A DNA stretch of 64,000 nt from UBA5009 sp038043185. GTDB lineage: Bacteria > Bdellovibrionota > Bdellovibrionia > Bdellovibrionales > Bdellovibrionaceae. A program made the translations under genes and the position numbers. Position 1 is the stretch's first letter. Each line of letters starts with the position of its first letter. The notes under the pieces are model-generated. The model did not search any database, was not told where the DNA came from, and saw only the letters and a list, made by a program, of their open reading frames with translations. Where the stretch lies: positions 14,015-78,014 of the forward strand of contig JBBTCO010000019.1 in assembly GCA_038043185.1 (NCBI GenBank), in the 5' to 3' direction. Of the stretch, positions 1 through 8,614 are shown in pieces.

Positions 1-681
1 TTTTTTTTCTAAGTGTTCGCAGACAAGAAAGGTGAGTTTCCAGAAAAAAGGAAAAGCGATAGCCAAATTAAATGATAACCAAAAAAGGTCATTTTCAAAA
101 AGTCGAAAGGGGAACCAGCGTATTCCAAAAGTGGAAATTACAAAAATAAAAAATGTAAGATTCATTAAATAGAAAAGAATTTTCCAAAAATTATACTCAT
201 GATTGATAATTTTTGAAATGAGCACTAAGCCAAAACTGAATATGAGATTAAGAACTCCCACGGCCAGTATGAAAACAAAATTTTGATCTGACAGGTAAGG
301 TTTGGCCGAAACAAATAAAGTTTTAAAACAATCGACCAAAAAAATTAAAACAAAAACGGCTAATGGGTAAAGCCATTCTCGGCGATTTTTAAGGCTGACT
401 TGGGTGTTCGGATTGGCATAAAAATCCAAATTAGTAAATACGAGCTTATAATTATGAATTTTTAAAATCTGTTCTTCGATAACCTCAAGATTTTTATTTT
501 CCCACTGATAGTTATATTTATTTTCAGCTGTTTTATTTATCGTTAGTTCAATAGGGCGGAAAGAAAAATCAGGAATAATTAAATTACAATCAAGGGCGCG
601 ACCTATTTTAAACTGATCGCCATTAAAATCAAAACTTTTGATGAGGTGACCATTTTTATTAAATAATTCGATTCGGATCAT
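1..681 (-). CDS. FHA-like membrane protein, partial (C-terminus beyond window)
   Basis: The reading frame is open from an ATG at 681 to base 1, 227 codons with no stop, so the C-terminus lies outside the window. Residues 1-110 look like a divergent FHA-type domain: a KIGRALDCNLIIPD segment and a following SFRPIEL resemble the GR...S..H core, but the usual H is not obvious. About four hydrophobic membrane segments follow (roughly residues 120-225). The ATG overlaps the TGA of the upstream protease gene (ATGA), which suggests translational coupling in one operon. FHA domains normally bind phosphothreonine; whether this one does is unknown. Function of the whole protein is not recognised. Confidence 0.65.
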   Translation of the reverse strand, partial: MIRIELFNKNGHLIKSFDFNGDQFKIGRALDCNLIIPDFSFRPIELTINKTAENKYNYQWENKNLEVIEEQILKIHNYKLVFTNLDFYANPNTQVSLKNRREWLYPLAVFVLIFLVDCFKTLFVSAKPYLSDQNFVFILAVGVLNLIFSFGLVLISKIINHEYNFWKILFYLMNLTFFIFVISTFGIRWFPFRLFENDLFWLSFNLAIAFPFFWKLTFLVCEHLEKK

Positions 682-1958
682 TTCGATACCTCAAATTTTT
701 TATCCAGAATGAGGTTAATGATTTTTTTCATGTTGCTACGGGAAAAGGCACCGATTTTAACTTGCCCGGAAATAAAAGTTTTCTTATTCAAAGATTTATA
801 GAAACTAATATAAAAATCAAAAAGTCCCTTCAGCTGAAGAATTTTTTGATAACAAATTGTTATTAAAATAGGGGAATTGCCATGGGTTATATTTTCACGG
901 ATGCATTTAACCGGTGTATAATTAAGAGTGGCCTCGGAATTAAATGAATTGACCACCTCAGGAAGTGTCAATGTTGATTTTGAGGAAATAAGATTCTGCC
1001 AAGAAAGTTGGTTAAGTAGATAGTTATTTGTGATCGAAAATTGGAAATCAAAGCCACCTTCTTCCAGGGTATCATTGATTCTAATACTGTATTCATTTGA
1101 ACAATATTCAGTTTCAGAACGATAGAAATTTTCTTGTTGAGTCTCGCTATCTCCCCAGCATTTAAAGTTTTCGGAAAGATCGGGAATTGCAATTTTTGAA
1201 ATTTTCTTTTCTTTCTTAAAGCTTTTTTGAATTATATTTGTGAGCTTTTCTTGATAAAGGGTTAATTGCTCTTGAAGTTTATCGTAATAAAGTTGCTTCG
1301 ATGTCAGTGCGTTTGAGTTTTTTTCAGCTAATAAAGATTTAACGTCTGGAAGTGGTACCCCAAACGAAATTTGTGAACTCGCAAGGCGAATGGACTCATT
1401 AACCGCGACCAATTCATTTTTACTATTTACGATAGGACCACCGCTCATCCCGGAATTAATCGGTGTGCTCATATAAAAAGAATTAAGCGGACCATGTTTA
1501 ACTAAACCGTTGTAGATTCCTTTGACCACGGTCCATTCTAAATCTTCGGGTAAACCCAAAGAAAAAATTTCCTCTCCTTTGTCGGGAAGAGATTCGGCGA
1601 GTTTAATTTGACTTGGAAATTGATGGTCAATTTTTAGAAGCGCAAGATCATTGACGAAGTCGACATTTAAAATTTTTGCTTCTAAACTTTGGTTTTCAAA
1701 AACAACATAGGATTTTAATTTTTCTGGGTTCCAAATGGATTCAGAGACCACATGATAATTGGTCATAATTATTCCCGACTTGTCGATGACAAAGCCCGTA
1801 CCATAAGATGATTTTTCTGAATTACTGCTAGCCGAGGATTTCACCTGGACAATTAGGGGTCGAATTTTATTGTAAGCTTGAATCGCTGTGGCCTGAGCTT
1901 GTGAAAATGAAAATGCTGAAATTAAAATTATAAGGGAATAGAGGTGATATTTCTTCAT
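678..1958 (-). CDS. Exported trypsin-like serine protease (S1C/HtrA-type domain)
   Basis: 426 residues with a signal peptide ending near residue 23 (AQA). The chymotrypsin-fold catalytic triad is visible: His69 in TNYHVV, Asp104 in NDLALL and Ser172 in GMSGGP. This is the pattern of DegP/HtrA (S1C) proteases, but I see no recognisable PDZ domain; the C-terminal 200 residues are an unrecognised, partly helical then beta-rich extension. It should act in the periplasm or outside the cell on proteins. It lies between a MATE exporter upstream and the FHA-like membrane protein downstream, with which it overlaps by 4 nt, so co-expression is likely. Protease fold confident, substrate unknown. Confidence 0.85.
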   Translation of the reverse strand: MKKYHLYSLIILISAFSFSQAQATAIQAYNKIRPLIVQVKSSASSNSEKSSYGTGFVIDKSGIIMTNYHVVSESIWNPEKLKSYVVFENQSLEAKILNVDFVNDLALLKIDHQFPSQIKLAESLPDKGEEIFSLGLPEDLEWTVVKGIYNGLVKHGPLNSFYMSTPINSGMSGGPIVNSKNELVAVNESIRLASSQISFGVPLPDVKSLLAEKNSNALTSKQLYYDKLQEQLTLYQEKLTNIIQKSFKKEKKISKIAIPDLSENFKCWGDSETQQENFYRSETEYCSNEYSIRINDTLEEGGFDFQFSITNNYLLNQLSWQNLISSKSTLTLPEVVNSFNSEATLNYTPVKCIRENITHGNSPILITICYQKILQLKGLFDFYISFYKSLNKKTFISGQVKIGAFSRSNMKKIINLILDKKFEVSK

Positions 1959-1977
1959 TGTTTTTGAATCCTGTAAA

Positions 1978-3354
1978 TTAAACTTTTATCTCTTTCCATT
2001 TTCCCTTTTTAAAAACATACCAAGCAAGCATAGCTAAAATAGCCTGAGACACGGGAATTGCAATAATAGCACCCATTGCTTTTAGATCTAAACCTTTTGC
2101 CAGAAAATAGGCAAATGGTGTTTGAAACAGCCAGAAACAAATAAAATTAATCCAAGTTGGAGTTCTGGTATCGCCGGCGCCATTTAGGGCTTGTGTCATT
2201 ACCATGGCCACTCCGTAAAAAATATAACCAGATCCAATGATTTGTAAGGCTTGAGCTCCATGATTAAGAACGGTTAAGTCCTCAGTAAAAATTTGAACGA
2301 TGGGTCTGGCAAAAAAGAAAAAAAACAATGTTACGAAGGACATTAATATTGCGCTGTATTTAGCCGTGATGAAGACACTTTCTTCGGCTCGTGCAAATTG
2401 TTTGGCTCCAAGATTTTGGCCTACTAAGGTTGCGGCGGCGTTGCTTAGGCCCCAGGCTGGTAAAATGAAGAAAACAAAATTTCGGAAAGCGATTTGGTAA
2501 CCCGCCGAGGCTGCCGTGCCACCGGTTTCCGCCACCAGCCGTGTCAGAATAATCCAACTTCCGCTACCAATAATAAATTGAAAAGAAGCAGGCCAAGCAA
2601 TTTTGACAATAGATTTAATAATTGGGAAATCAAAGTTAAAATTTTGTGTACGAAACTTCAAGACTCCATCGCCTTTGAACAAATGAAAGCACTGATAAAT
2701 CACTCCGGAGCTTCGACCAATAACAGTAGCAATTGCAGCACCTTTCAGTCCAAAAAAATGGATAAGGATAGGGCATAAGATAATATTGATGATACTGGCA
2801 AGCCAAAGACTTTTCATAGCCATGGCCGCATCGCCAGCACCACGAAAAATTCCATTGATTAAAAATAAAAGTAAAATAGCGGTGCTTCCACCCAACATAA
2901 TTTGCGCAAAGCTTGTGCCTTCCCGAACAACATCAGGGCTGGCTCCCATAAGTCTTAAAATATCTTCCGCGAAAACAATTCCGGCTGCTCCCATGATGAG
3001 CGAGACGACGATGGTAAGAATCAATGATTGAATTCCAGCTTGGGCAGCGGCTTCGGGATTTTTTTCTCCAATACGACGAGCAACAATAGCAGTGGCTCCG
3101 GTACTGATACCAATGGCTACTGAATAAATTATCGTTACTACGGATTCAGTCAAGCCAACAGTAGCTATGGCATTTTGTCCTAATTTACTTACGAAAAACA
3201 TATCGACAACGGCAAAGACGCTTTCCAGACTGAGTTCCAGAATCATCGGAATTGCGAGCAAGATCACTGCTTCAGAAATATTTCCTTGAGTGTAATCATG
3301 ATTTTCGCCTTTGAGTGATAGGCGAAGTGTTGTGAATAATTTTTTAAGTGTCAT
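1978..3354 (-). CDS. MATE family multidrug/sodium efflux transporter
   Basis: 458 residues with about 12 membrane segments in two homologous halves, typical of MATE (NorM/DinF-like) exporters in length and layout. Recognisable MATE features include the N-terminal EAVILLAIPMILE and FFVSKLG stretches and the repeated GAGD motifs, one in each half (FRGAGDA and NGAGDT). These proteins expel cationic organic compounds in exchange for Na+ or H+ across the inner membrane. It is preceded by the cupredoxin gene by only 15 nt on the same strand and followed by the protease, so it sits in the middle of a probable five-gene operon. Confidence 0.92.
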   Translation of the reverse strand: MTLKKLFTTLRLSLKGENHDYTQGNISEAVILLAIPMILELSLESVFAVVDMFFVSKLGQNAIATVGLTESVVTIIYSVAIGISTGATAIVARRIGEKNPEAAAQAGIQSLILTIVVSLIMGAAGIVFAEDILRLMGASPDVVREGTSFAQIMLGGSTAILLLFLINGIFRGAGDAAMAMKSLWLASIINIILCPILIHFFGLKGAAIATVIGRSSGVIYQCFHLFKGDGVLKFRTQNFNFDFPIIKSIVKIAWPASFQFIIGSGSWIILTRLVAETGGTAASAGYQIAFRNFVFFILPAWGLSNAAATLVGQNLGAKQFARAEESVFITAKYSAILMSFVTLFFFFFARPIVQIFTEDLTVLNHGAQALQIIGSGYIFYGVAMVMTQALNGAGDTRTPTWINFICFWLFQTPFAYFLAKGLDLKAMGAIIAIPVSQAILAMLAWYVFKKGKWKEIKV

Positions 3355-3369
3355 AATCAGGCGCCGTTG

Positions 3370-3696
3370 CTATTTAACTTTAATCTTCGCGATCATCATG
3401 GGGTGAAGTGTGCAGGTGTACGTAAAATCACCTTTTTTATTAAATAGACGTTTGTATTGGGCATTTGTTTGAATAGGCTTGGAATCAAAAATCCCTTTAT
3501 TTGTCACTGTGTGTGGGACAATGTCTTCATTTGTCCATGCGACAGTGTCACCTGCATCAATTTCTAAATCATCTGGAGTGAATTTAATGTCTTTAATAGA
3601 AATAGAGTGGGTAGTTGGTTTGGAATTCGCCTCGATAGGACGAATTCCAAACATAACAAAGACAAGAAAAAGAATGTGAATTCTTTTAAAAATCAT
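3370..3696 (-). CDS. Cupredoxin (plastocyanin/amicyanin-like), exported
   Basis: 108 residues: a signal peptide of about 23 residues and a small cupredoxin domain. The type 1 copper ligands are visible: His in VPHTVT, then Cys, His and Met in the C-terminal CTLHPMM loop. This short Cys-x2-His-x2-Met loop is as in amicyanin/pseudoazurin-type blue copper proteins. It would carry electrons or bind copper in the periplasm. Its start codon shares one base with the TAA of the DUF4142 gene (TAATG), so the two are translationally coupled. Confidence 0.88.
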   Translation of the reverse strand: MIFKRIHILFLVFVMFGIRPIEANSKPTTHSISIKDIKFTPDDLEIDAGDTVAWTNEDIVPHTVTNKGIFDSKPIQTNAQYKRLFNKKGDFTYTCTLHPMMIAKIKVK

Positions 3697-4235
3697 TATT
3701 TGGTCAAAGTCTTTTGCATTTCTTTAGCATGCTCTAAGTGAGCCGCAATTGCTGGTCGTGTTTTTTCAAGAAGTGCTTTGAGTTCAGGGTTTGTTGCTTT
3801 CGGGATCAATTCAGTATCGATAGTGCTAAGAACTTGTTCATGATAAGTAACTTCATGATCAGTGTAAGCTTTGTCAAAAGCTTTATCTTTAAGAGTTCCC
3901 AAAGTTGCAATGTTTGCAGCAGCACCTTTAGTAAGAGCTTCACTTGTTGCATTAGTTTCTGGAGTTACTTTAAGTTTTGTAACTAGTGCAGTCGCTTGGC
4001 CATTCACAGAGGTGTGGTCAGTAACCATTGTTTTTGCAAAACTTAGAACTGCTTTATTTTTAGTTTTTGATTTTGCGAGATTTCCAGCTTCAATATCAAT
4101 TTTGTTTGCAGTAACAACAATATGAGCGATCTGTGGATCAGTAAGACCAGCAGGTTTAGCTGCAGGTGTTTCAGCGATTGAAAGTGATGACAGAGTTAAT
4201 GCAATTGCAGAAACAAAAAGTGTTTTTGTATTCAT
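3696..4235 (-). CDS. DUF4142 domain exported protein
   Basis: 179 residues with a signal peptide (cleavage near SIAETPAA) and a four-helix, ferritin-like DUF4142 domain. Helices contain regularly placed histidines (DHTSVNGQA, DHEVTYHEQ, AHLEHAKEM), as usual for the family; these can bind metal in some relatives but no enzyme activity is established. It is the first gene of the minus-strand cluster and has a very strong Shine-Dalgarno (AAGGAGGA at 4242-4249), so it is probably highly expressed. Pairing with a cupredoxin suggests a periplasmic stress or metal-related job, which is inference. Confidence 0.85.
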   Translation of the reverse strand: MNTKTLFVSAIALTLSSLSIAETPAAKPAGLTDPQIAHIVVTANKIDIEAGNLAKSKTKNKAVLSFAKTMVTDHTSVNGQATALVTKLKVTPETNATSEALTKGAAANIATLGTLKDKAFDKAYTDHEVTYHEQVLSTIDTELIPKATNPELKALLEKTRPAIAAHLEHAKEMQKTLTK

Positions 4236-4269
4236 GGAAATATCCTCCTTCGGATTTGTGTAGAAGCAT

Positions 4270-4297
4270 TATTTATTTAACATATAAATTTTTGCAA
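4270..4297 (-). promoter_or_regulatory. Possible sigma70-type promoter for the DUF4142 operon
   Basis: On the minus strand a TTGCAA (4292-4297) is followed after 16 nt by TAAATA (4270-4275), about 35 nt upstream of the DUF4142 start. The flanks are very AT-rich, so other placements are possible. Confidence 0.3.
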
Positions 4298-4449
4298 TGT
4301 AATTATGTTCTAATGCAATAGCATCTCTGCCTGTTGGATGCTTTGCATAAGGATATATGAGAAAAATGTTAAGAATACTTAAGAATTGACGAGACTTTTT
4401 TCCTGGAGCGAATTTTATTCCTAGACCTTTGTGATGAATCCTCAATTTG

Positions 4450-5874
4450 CTATTTTTTTACAAGAATTTTCTTTTTAATTTGTGCCAAGGCTTCAGCGTA
4501 ACTTCTGACTTTCAAAGTGACGCCACTTTCATTGTAAGATTCATCAAGCACACGCATTTTTCCGCGAATTTCCCCGATAATCCCTTTAGCCGAATAGGGT
4601 ACAAAAATTTCTTCATCAAGCATATTACTTTCAAAATAGCTCATGATTTTATCACGAAGAATTTTAAGATCAGCTTTGTCCCGAGTCGAAATCATGAGTG
4701 CGTCAGGATATTCTTCGCGAAGTGACAGGGCTTGTTGTTCGCTCAGACGATCGCGTTTGTTCAATATCAAAAGACTGGGAATTTCTTTAGCGCCAACTTC
4801 AGCTAAAACATTTTGTGTGACTTCCAATTGTGAACGAAAGGATGGATCTGAAGCGTCGACAATAAAAAGCAGCAAAGAAGCATTCAGAGCTTCATCCAAT
4901 GTGGATTTGAATGAGGCCACCAGATCATGGGGGAGTTTTTTGATAAAACCGACTGTATCCGATAATAAAACTTTAGGACGAGTTTCCGGGTGCAAGGGGC
5001 GTATCGTGGTGTCCAGCGTGGCAAAAAGTTTATCGGCAATCAGGACTTCGCTTCCAGTCATAGCTCGCATTAAAGAAGATTTTCCGGCATTGGTATAACC
5101 GACAAGAGCAACACTGATTTCTTGTTCTCGTCTGGCTCGACGAACTTGATGTTCATTCCCGATGGAAGCCAACTCAGTTTTTAATTCCTTGATTCGATCG
5201 CGAATTTTTCTTTTGTCGAGTTCAAGACTACTTTCTCCGGAACCTTTTCCACCGACTCCGCCACCTTGACGATCTTCTCCGCCGCCAGTTTCACGCAAGC
5301 GAGGAGCCATATAAGCTAAACGTGCAATCTCGACCTGCAATCTTGCGGCTTTAGTGCGGGCATGTCGACTAAAGATTTCGATGATCACTCCAGTTCGATC
5401 AAGGACAGTGACTCCGGCGGCGCTTTCAAGATTACGAATTTGCGATGGAGAAAGATCAGTGTCGACAATGACAATTTGAGCCGATCCTTTCTTTTCATCG
5501 GGAAGTTGGCCTTGATCGTCCTGTTCATTAATAAGTTGTTCATTTTCGCTCTCTTCAGCGAGTTTTTCTTCTTGCCACTTTGTCGCCGCTTTTGAAAGTT
5601 TGTGTTCAACAGCGGAAGCAATTTCACCTGTGCCACCAGTCCACTCTGAAAGCTCTTTGAGTTTTCCGCTGCCAAGAATTGAAGGTGAGCGGTCTGAAGT
5701 GCGTTTTTGCGTCACTTGGCCGACCACGCTATAGCCCAAGGTTGTTACCAGACGTGTGAGTTCTTGAAGTGAGCTTTCAAATTCTTGATTACTGATTTTT
5801 GGCAAGTGAATGCCAACCAGCACAGCATTTTTAATTTTTATATCCATAATTGTGTTTTGTACCTTCTCATTCAT
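4450..5874 (-). CDS. hflX: GTPase HflX
   Basis: 474 residues. N-terminal HflX domain with GSGKLKEL (about 68-75) and LSPSQIRNLE (about 141-150), a Gly-rich linker (about 197-213), then the G domain: G1 GYTNAGKS at 259-266, G3 DTVGF near 305 and G4 NKRD near 372. HflX binds the 50S subunit and splits or rescues stalled ribosomes under stress. Odd feature: about 45 extra charged residues (about 90-130, rich in E, K and Q) between the GSGK motif and the LSPSQ motif, where most HflX have a short linker. Start uncertain: ATG at 5874 has a weak RBS, and Met10 (5847) is an alternative. Confidence 0.92.
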   Translation of the reverse strand: MNEKVQNTIMDIKIKNAVLVGIHLPKISNQEFESSLQELTRLVTTLGYSVVGQVTQKRTSDRSPSILGSGKLKELSEWTGGTGEIASAVEHKLSKAATKWQEEKLAEESENEQLINEQDDQGQLPDEKKGSAQIVIVDTDLSPSQIRNLESAAGVTVLDRTGVIIEIFSRHARTKAARLQVEIARLAYMAPRLRETGGGEDRQGGGVGGKGSGESSLELDKRKIRDRIKELKTELASIGNEHQVRRARREQEISVALVGYTNAGKSSLMRAMTGSEVLIADKLFATLDTTIRPLHPETRPKVLLSDTVGFIKKLPHDLVASFKSTLDEALNASLLLFIVDASDPSFRSQLEVTQNVLAEVGAKEIPSLLILNKRDRLSEQQALSLREEYPDALMISTRDKADLKILRDKIMSYFESNMLDEEIFVPYSAKGIIGEIRGKMRVLDESYNESGVTLKVRSYAEALAQIKKKILVKK

Positions 5875-5913
5875 TTCTTAAGAAATGAAATCATTTCGTT
5901 AGGATCTGGACGC

Positions 5914-6369
5914 CTATTTTTTAAGACGCTGCAGGGCTTGAATGATTTGATCCAACTTTCCTAAAAATTGTGAACGATCTTTTTTCTGCATCGGCGCAGG
6001 CCCGCTTCGCATTTCACCCATATGTCGTAAATTCTGCATGAGTTCGCGAGTCGCCACGGCGCTACCAATGCTATCTTCAGTAAATTCAATTCCTTTTGAA
6101 CCCAGAACACGAGCTTGTTTTTTGATACAACGCTCGGCCAGCAAAATATCTGCAGTAATAACAATGTCCCCTAAGGTAATTTGTTCTGCGATCCAATCAT
6201 CAGCCGCATCAAAGGAACCGGAAACAACGATCATTTCGATATGTGAACTCAAAGGGATACTCATGCTTTTGTTGGCGACAACAAAGACTTTTAATTTGTA
6301 ACGCTCAGAAACGCGATAGACCTCTTCCTTGACGGGACAGCCATCGGCATCAATATAAATATCTAACAT
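5914..6369 (-). CDS. YaiI/YqxD family protein (DUF188, UPF0178)
   Basis: 151 residues, the normal length of the UPF0178 family, starting with the family signature IDADGCPVK. Several acidic residues (DADGC, SGSFDAADDWI, ITADILLAERC) give a PIN-like nuclease-type layout, but no activity is established for the family. A good Shine-Dalgarno (GGAGAA) lies 4 nt before the ATG. Downstream of the DTW-domain gene with a 22-nt gap, so the two may be co-transcribed. Confidence 0.9.
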   Translation of the reverse strand: MLDIYIDADGCPVKEEVYRVSERYKLKVFVVANKSMSIPLSSHIEMIVVSGSFDAADDWIAEQITLGDIVITADILLAERCIKKQARVLGSKGIEFTEDSIGSAVATRELMQNLRHMGEMRSGPAPMQKKDRSQFLGKLDQIIQALQRLKK

Positions 6370-6391
6370 GAGTTCTCCATCCAGACTGAGT

Positions 6392-7015
6392 TTACAGAAT
6401 TACACCACGTCCGAGAAGGGTTTTTTCCAGTTTAGCATGGTAAAGAGCAAGGAGCTTATTCATGACTTCTGGACCTTCAATAATCCCAAGCGCGCAGGCG
6501 ATGGCTTGCAAAGTGGACATGCCTTCCGCAGAGTGTTCGGCGCGAAGATGATGCCGAGAGCTGTTCGGTGTGCTGATTTTTACTTGAGGGATGTTTTTTA
6601 GCTCGGGATGTCGGGAATAAACTTTGCTGGCTTGTCGCCAATTGCCGTCGGGCACAATCAACTGAAGGGGTAAAGAGCTTTGCTGAACAAAATCTTGATT
6701 TAATTCGACGGCCGCAGTTGAGGGAAAAAATAAAATCGTTCGGTAGCTTGGAACCAATAAATCACTTAAATCCAAAGCGGATTTATTTTCTTCTCCGCGA
6801 ATTCGCATTTCGCTGTTGAGTAAACTTTTAATCGCCAAAGCCCCCGTATTGGTTGTTCGCTTCAGTTCTTTGCGGTGAACAACTAAACAAATTTTTGTTT
6901 TTAAAATAAGGGTTGGGATCATCTCGCAAATACACAGGCTGTGACGCAAACCACAGCCCACACAGGGGTCTTTGGTTTTTCTTTTGCGTATGATTCTTTG
7001 ACTAACAGATTGCAC
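6392..7015 (-). CDS. DTW domain protein (tRNA aminocarboxypropyltransferase-like)
   Basis: 207 residues. N-terminal cysteine cluster CVGCGLRHSLCIC (about 17-29) and a C-terminal SPOUT-like domain with PDGNWRQA at the place of the name-giving D-x-T-W motif; here the Thr is Asn. Family members of the TapT/YfiP type put the 3-amino-3-carboxypropyl group of SAM on uridine 47 of tRNA. Start is GTG at 7015 with AGAGG 8 nt upstream. Divergent from the carbonic anhydrase gene across an 85-nt spacer. Confidence 0.85.
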   Translation of the reverse strand: MQSVSQRIIRKRKTKDPCVGCGLRHSLCICEMIPTLILKTKICLVVHRKELKRTTNTGALAIKSLLNSEMRIRGEENKSALDLSDLLVPSYRTILFFPSTAAVELNQDFVQQSSLPLQLIVPDGNWRQASKVYSRHPELKNIPQVKISTPNSSRHHLRAEHSAEGMSTLQAIACALGIIEGPEVMNKLLALYHAKLEKTLLGRGVIL

Positions 7016-7100
7016 TTAAGACCTCTTCAAATCAAACCTAGCCAGGTTGTCGTGAATTTCTTATAGACCGGGCACAAAAAATACGATAGTTCTTTTTCCT

Positions 7101-7769
7101 GTGAAAAAATTAATTGAAGGAATCGTTGAATTTCGCCGCAAATCCCAAGTAGGTTATCGAGAAGCTTTTGGTCGTCTAGCCACAGGGCAGGCCCCAGATA
7201 CACTTTTTATTGCCTGCTCAGATAGCCGAGTTGTGCCAAATACTTTTGCATCGACAAATCCTGGTGATCTGTTTGTTTTAAGAAATGTTGGAAATCTTAT
7301 TCCTCCTTGTGATAAACATGGCCACTCAATAAGTGATGAATCTGAAGGCGCAGCCATCGAATATTCGGTTTTGAATCTTAAAGTTTCGGATATTATTGTT
7401 TGTGGCCACTCGGAATGTGCGGCGATGCGGGCCTTGGTTGGTGATCGCAACACAGTTCAAATGCCTAACTTAAAAAGTTGGCTTCGCCATGGTGATCCTG
7501 CGGTTGATCGTTTGCGCTCTGGAGTCGTCCTGGATTTTTCATTGAGTGAACACAATCAGCTCTCGCAGTTGAATGTGTTGCTGCAAATTGAGCATGTGAA
7601 GTCCTATCCTGCGGTTAAAAAACGAATCGAAGAAGGATCTCTTGCCGTACATGGATGGTGGTTCGATATTGCTAAAGCCGATGTCTATGCTTATGAAGAC
7701 GCCTTCAAAAAATTTGTATTGATCGATGAAGAAGAAGCCGAACGAATCATGCAACGAGCTGAAAAGTAA
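7101..7769 (+). CDS. Beta-class carbonic anhydrase
   Basis: 222 residues, normal for the family. Zinc ligands and catalytic dyad are visible: Cys39, Asp41 and Arg43 in ACSDSR, then His103 and Cys106 in CGHSEC. It interconverts CO2 and bicarbonate in the cytoplasm. Start is GTG at 7101, without a clear Shine-Dalgarno. The 3' end runs into the DUF1003 gene, and four further plus-strand genes follow closely, so an operon is likely. Confidence 0.95.
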   Translation: MKKLIEGIVEFRRKSQVGYREAFGRLATGQAPDTLFIACSDSRVVPNTFASTNPGDLFVLRNVGNLIPPCDKHGHSISDESEGAAIEYSVLNLKVSDIIVCGHSECAAMRALVGDRNTVQMPNLKSWLRHGDPAVDRLRSGVVLDFSLSEHNQLSQLNVLLQIEHVKSYPAVKKRIEEGSLAVHGWWFDIAKADVYAYEDAFKKFVLIDEEEAERIMQRAEK

Positions 7770-7776
7770 TGAAGTC

Positions 7777-8310
7777 ATGAATTTAAAAGATCTCATGGCC
7801 CAAGAAAATCTACATTTAGATAAACTTTCAAGTTTAGTAAAAGCGGCGATTGACGAAGAACAATTGCTTTCGAGTCGTTTAATTGAGTTGGAACATGATT
7901 CAGAGACCACGCTTGGTCAGCGATGTGCCGACAAGGTTGCAACATTTGGTGGCAGTTGGACATTCATTATCGTGTTTTTTTCTATTCTTTTGATTTGGAT
8001 TATAATGAATGTTTGGTTCCTAAAAGATAACATTTTTGATCCATATCCCTTTATTCTTTTGAACTTAGTTCTTTCATGCCTTGCCGCTATTCAAGCACCG
8101 ATAATTATGATGAGTCAGAACCGCCAAGAAGAAAAAGATCGTCGAAGAGCCAAAAGCGATTATATGATTAATATGAAAGCGGAAATGGAAGTGCGTGGCC
8201 TGCATGGCAAAATTGATTTGCTGATTGCCGAACAAATGAAATCACTTTTTAGTGTTCAACAGGCTCAACTGGATATTTTAACAAGAATAGAAAAATCTCT
8301 TAAAAAATAA
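7777..8310 (+). CDS. DUF1003 domain membrane protein
   Basis: About 177 residues from the ATG at 7777. An ATG at 7726 in the same frame lies inside the carbonic anhydrase gene and has no RBS, so the shorter form is preferred. Two membrane helices (about 63-85 and 96-120 of the short form) are followed by QNRQEEKDRRRAKSDYMIN, the conserved post-membrane segment of DUF1003 proteins, and a helical cytoplasmic tail. Function of the family is not known. Directly followed by the MazG-like gene (1-nt gap). Confidence 0.82.
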   Translation: MNLKDLMAQENLHLDKLSSLVKAAIDEEQLLSSRLIELEHDSETTLGQRCADKVATFGGSWTFIIVFFSILLIWIIMNVWFLKDNIFDPYPFILLNLVLSCLAAIQAPIIMMSQNRQEEKDRRRAKSDYMINMKAEMEVRGLHGKIDLLIAEQMKSLFSVQQAQLDILTRIEKSLKK

Positions 8311-8311
8311 A

Positions 8312-8614
8312 ATGAATTTAAAAGAAATTGAACAAAAATTAAAACAAATCATTGATGGGTATTCAGAAAAATTCGCAATTAAGCGAGATGATGATTGGTA
8401 CGTGTTGAAAATTCAAGAGGAGCTTGGCGAACTAACGGCAGCTCATTTAAAATTAACTCAACGGGGTCGCGTTGTCGATAAATCTAAAGATGAACTTGAA
8501 AAAAACTTACGAGAAGAAATTGCTGACGTCATTGCGATGACGATTTTATTTGCTCAGCACAAAGGGATTGATATTGAGAAAGCTTTGCAAGACAAATGGT
8601 TTAAACACCTATGA
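8312..8614 (+). CDS. MazG-like nucleotide pyrophosphohydrolase
   Basis: 100 residues, all-alpha. The two acidic motifs that bind Mg2+ in MazG/dUTPase-like enzymes are present: EELGE near residue 37 and EEIAD near residue 69. Such small single-domain enzymes hydrolyse NTPs or modified nucleotides to monophosphate and pyrophosphate. The TGA overlaps the ATG of the HD-domain gene (ATGA), which suggests a nucleotide clean-up pair. Confidence 0.85.
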   Translation: MNLKEIEQKLKQIIDGYSEKFAIKRDDDWYVLKIQEELGELTAAHLKLTQRGRVVDKSKDELEKNLREEIADVIAMTILFAQHKGIDIEKALQDKWFKHL

